Assembly: GCA_030605285.1 (NCBI GenBank)
Contig: JAUWIQ010000141.1
Coordinates: forward strand, 1 to 5,914
DNA from: Planctomycetota bacterium
Lineage (GTDB): Bacteria; Planctomycetota; Planctomycetia; Pirellulales; UBA7805
DNA: 5,914 bases
Reading direction: 5' to 3'
Position numbers and translations under genes: made by a program. The notes beneath the pieces are model-generated. The model worked only from the letters and a program-made list of their open reading frames with translations, ran no database searches and was not told the DNA's origin. This document shows, piece by piece, positions 5,630 through 5,914 of the stretch; the first letter of the stretch is position 1; each line of letters starts with the position of its first letter.

Positions 5630-5914
5630 ATGCGAGCATCGAGCGAAAAACATACGCCAAATGATACCTGGGGTGCCTACCGCTTAATTGGCCGGATTGC
5701 CACAACCAAGGTATTTGAGGTTTGGGAAGTAGAGCATCTGAGGCAACATCTCCGCTGTGCCATGAAGCTGATGTTGCCACAATGGTCGGGTAATCGTCAC
5801 TGGATCAATGCCCTGAAACGCGAGTATGTTGTCGGTCGCCAGTTGAAACACGCCTGCGTGATAGAGACTCGGGATTTTGGTGTTGAGAATGGTCTGGCGT
5901 ACCTTGTCATGGAA
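5630..5914 (+). CDS. Eukaryote-like Ser/Thr protein kinase, N-terminal 95 residues, cut by window edge
   Basis: The visible part is the N-lobe of a Hanks-type protein kinase, which transfers phosphate from ATP to Ser/Thr on proteins; such kinases are abundant in planctomycetes. YRLIGRI (17-23) opens the domain and VFEVWEVEH (28-36) is the second strand. AMKLML (44-49) carries the ATP-anchoring Lys46, and KREYVVGRQLKH (63-74) is helix C with the salt-bridge Glu65. RDFGVENGLAYLVME (81-95) leads into the hinge, where the window ends before the HRD and DFG motifs. The glycine-rich loop is degenerate: only Gly21 is kept, followed by RIATTKV instead of the usual GxGxxGxV. Full activity therefore cannot be taken for granted, although Lys46 and Glu65 are intact. 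ATG at 5630 is preferred; GTG at 5627 abuts it, and TAGAG just upstream is a weak ribosome binding site. There is no TM segment in this part. Its target is unknown. Confidence 0.85.
   Translation, partial: MRASSEKHTPNDTWGAYRLIGRIATTKVFEVWEVEHLRQHLRCAMKLMLPQWSGNRHWINALKREYVVGRQLKHACVIETRDFGVENGLAYLVME

Noticed and set aside
5499..5780. A 93-codon minus-strand frame opposite the kinase start
   Set aside because: It overlaps the kinase N-lobe in antisense and its composition (many Ser, Pro, Trp, His) fits no family.

Overview
The window looks like a chromosomal segment of a planctomycete, probably of the Pirellula/Rhodopirellula type. The grounds are the mix of genes: a eukaryote-like Ser/Thr kinase, a four-helix membrane protein resembling a family I associate with planctomycetes, and a tight asd-truA-glycosyltransferase block. 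Base composition is moderate, start codons are often non-ATG and several genes lack a strong ribosome binding site. This assignment rests on recalled resemblance, not on a search.

Layout: two transcription units diverge from a spacer of about 260 bp (1470-1728). Leftward lie pdxA (408-1469), a step of DXP-dependent vitamin B6 synthesis, and 13 nt downstream a histidine-phosphatase gene whose 3' end is cut by the window edge (1-394). Rightward lie a four-helix membrane protein of unknown function (1729-2421), then asd (2510-3526), truA (3528-4316) and a GT4-type glycosyltransferase (4316-5488). A Ser/Thr protein kinase gene (5630-5914) is cut at the right edge. No stretch over 300 bp lacks a gene.

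How they fit together: asd, truA and the glycosyltransferase are separated by +1 and -1 nt, so they are almost certainly co-transcribed and probably translationally coupled. They join amino-acid/cell-envelope precursor supply, tRNA modification and sugar transfer. A good sigma70-like promoter overlaps the stop codon of the membrane protein gene, and its spacer holds a perfect 14-bp palindrome, so asd-truA-GT may be separately regulated. The kinase is set off by a 141-bp gap with a small hairpin and may have its own promoter.

There is no mobile element, CRISPR array, tRNA or rRNA. Most of the window is ordinary core metabolism. The less explained items are the four-helix protein, the palindromic asd promoter, the kinase with a degenerate glycine loop, and the phosphatase paired with pdxA.
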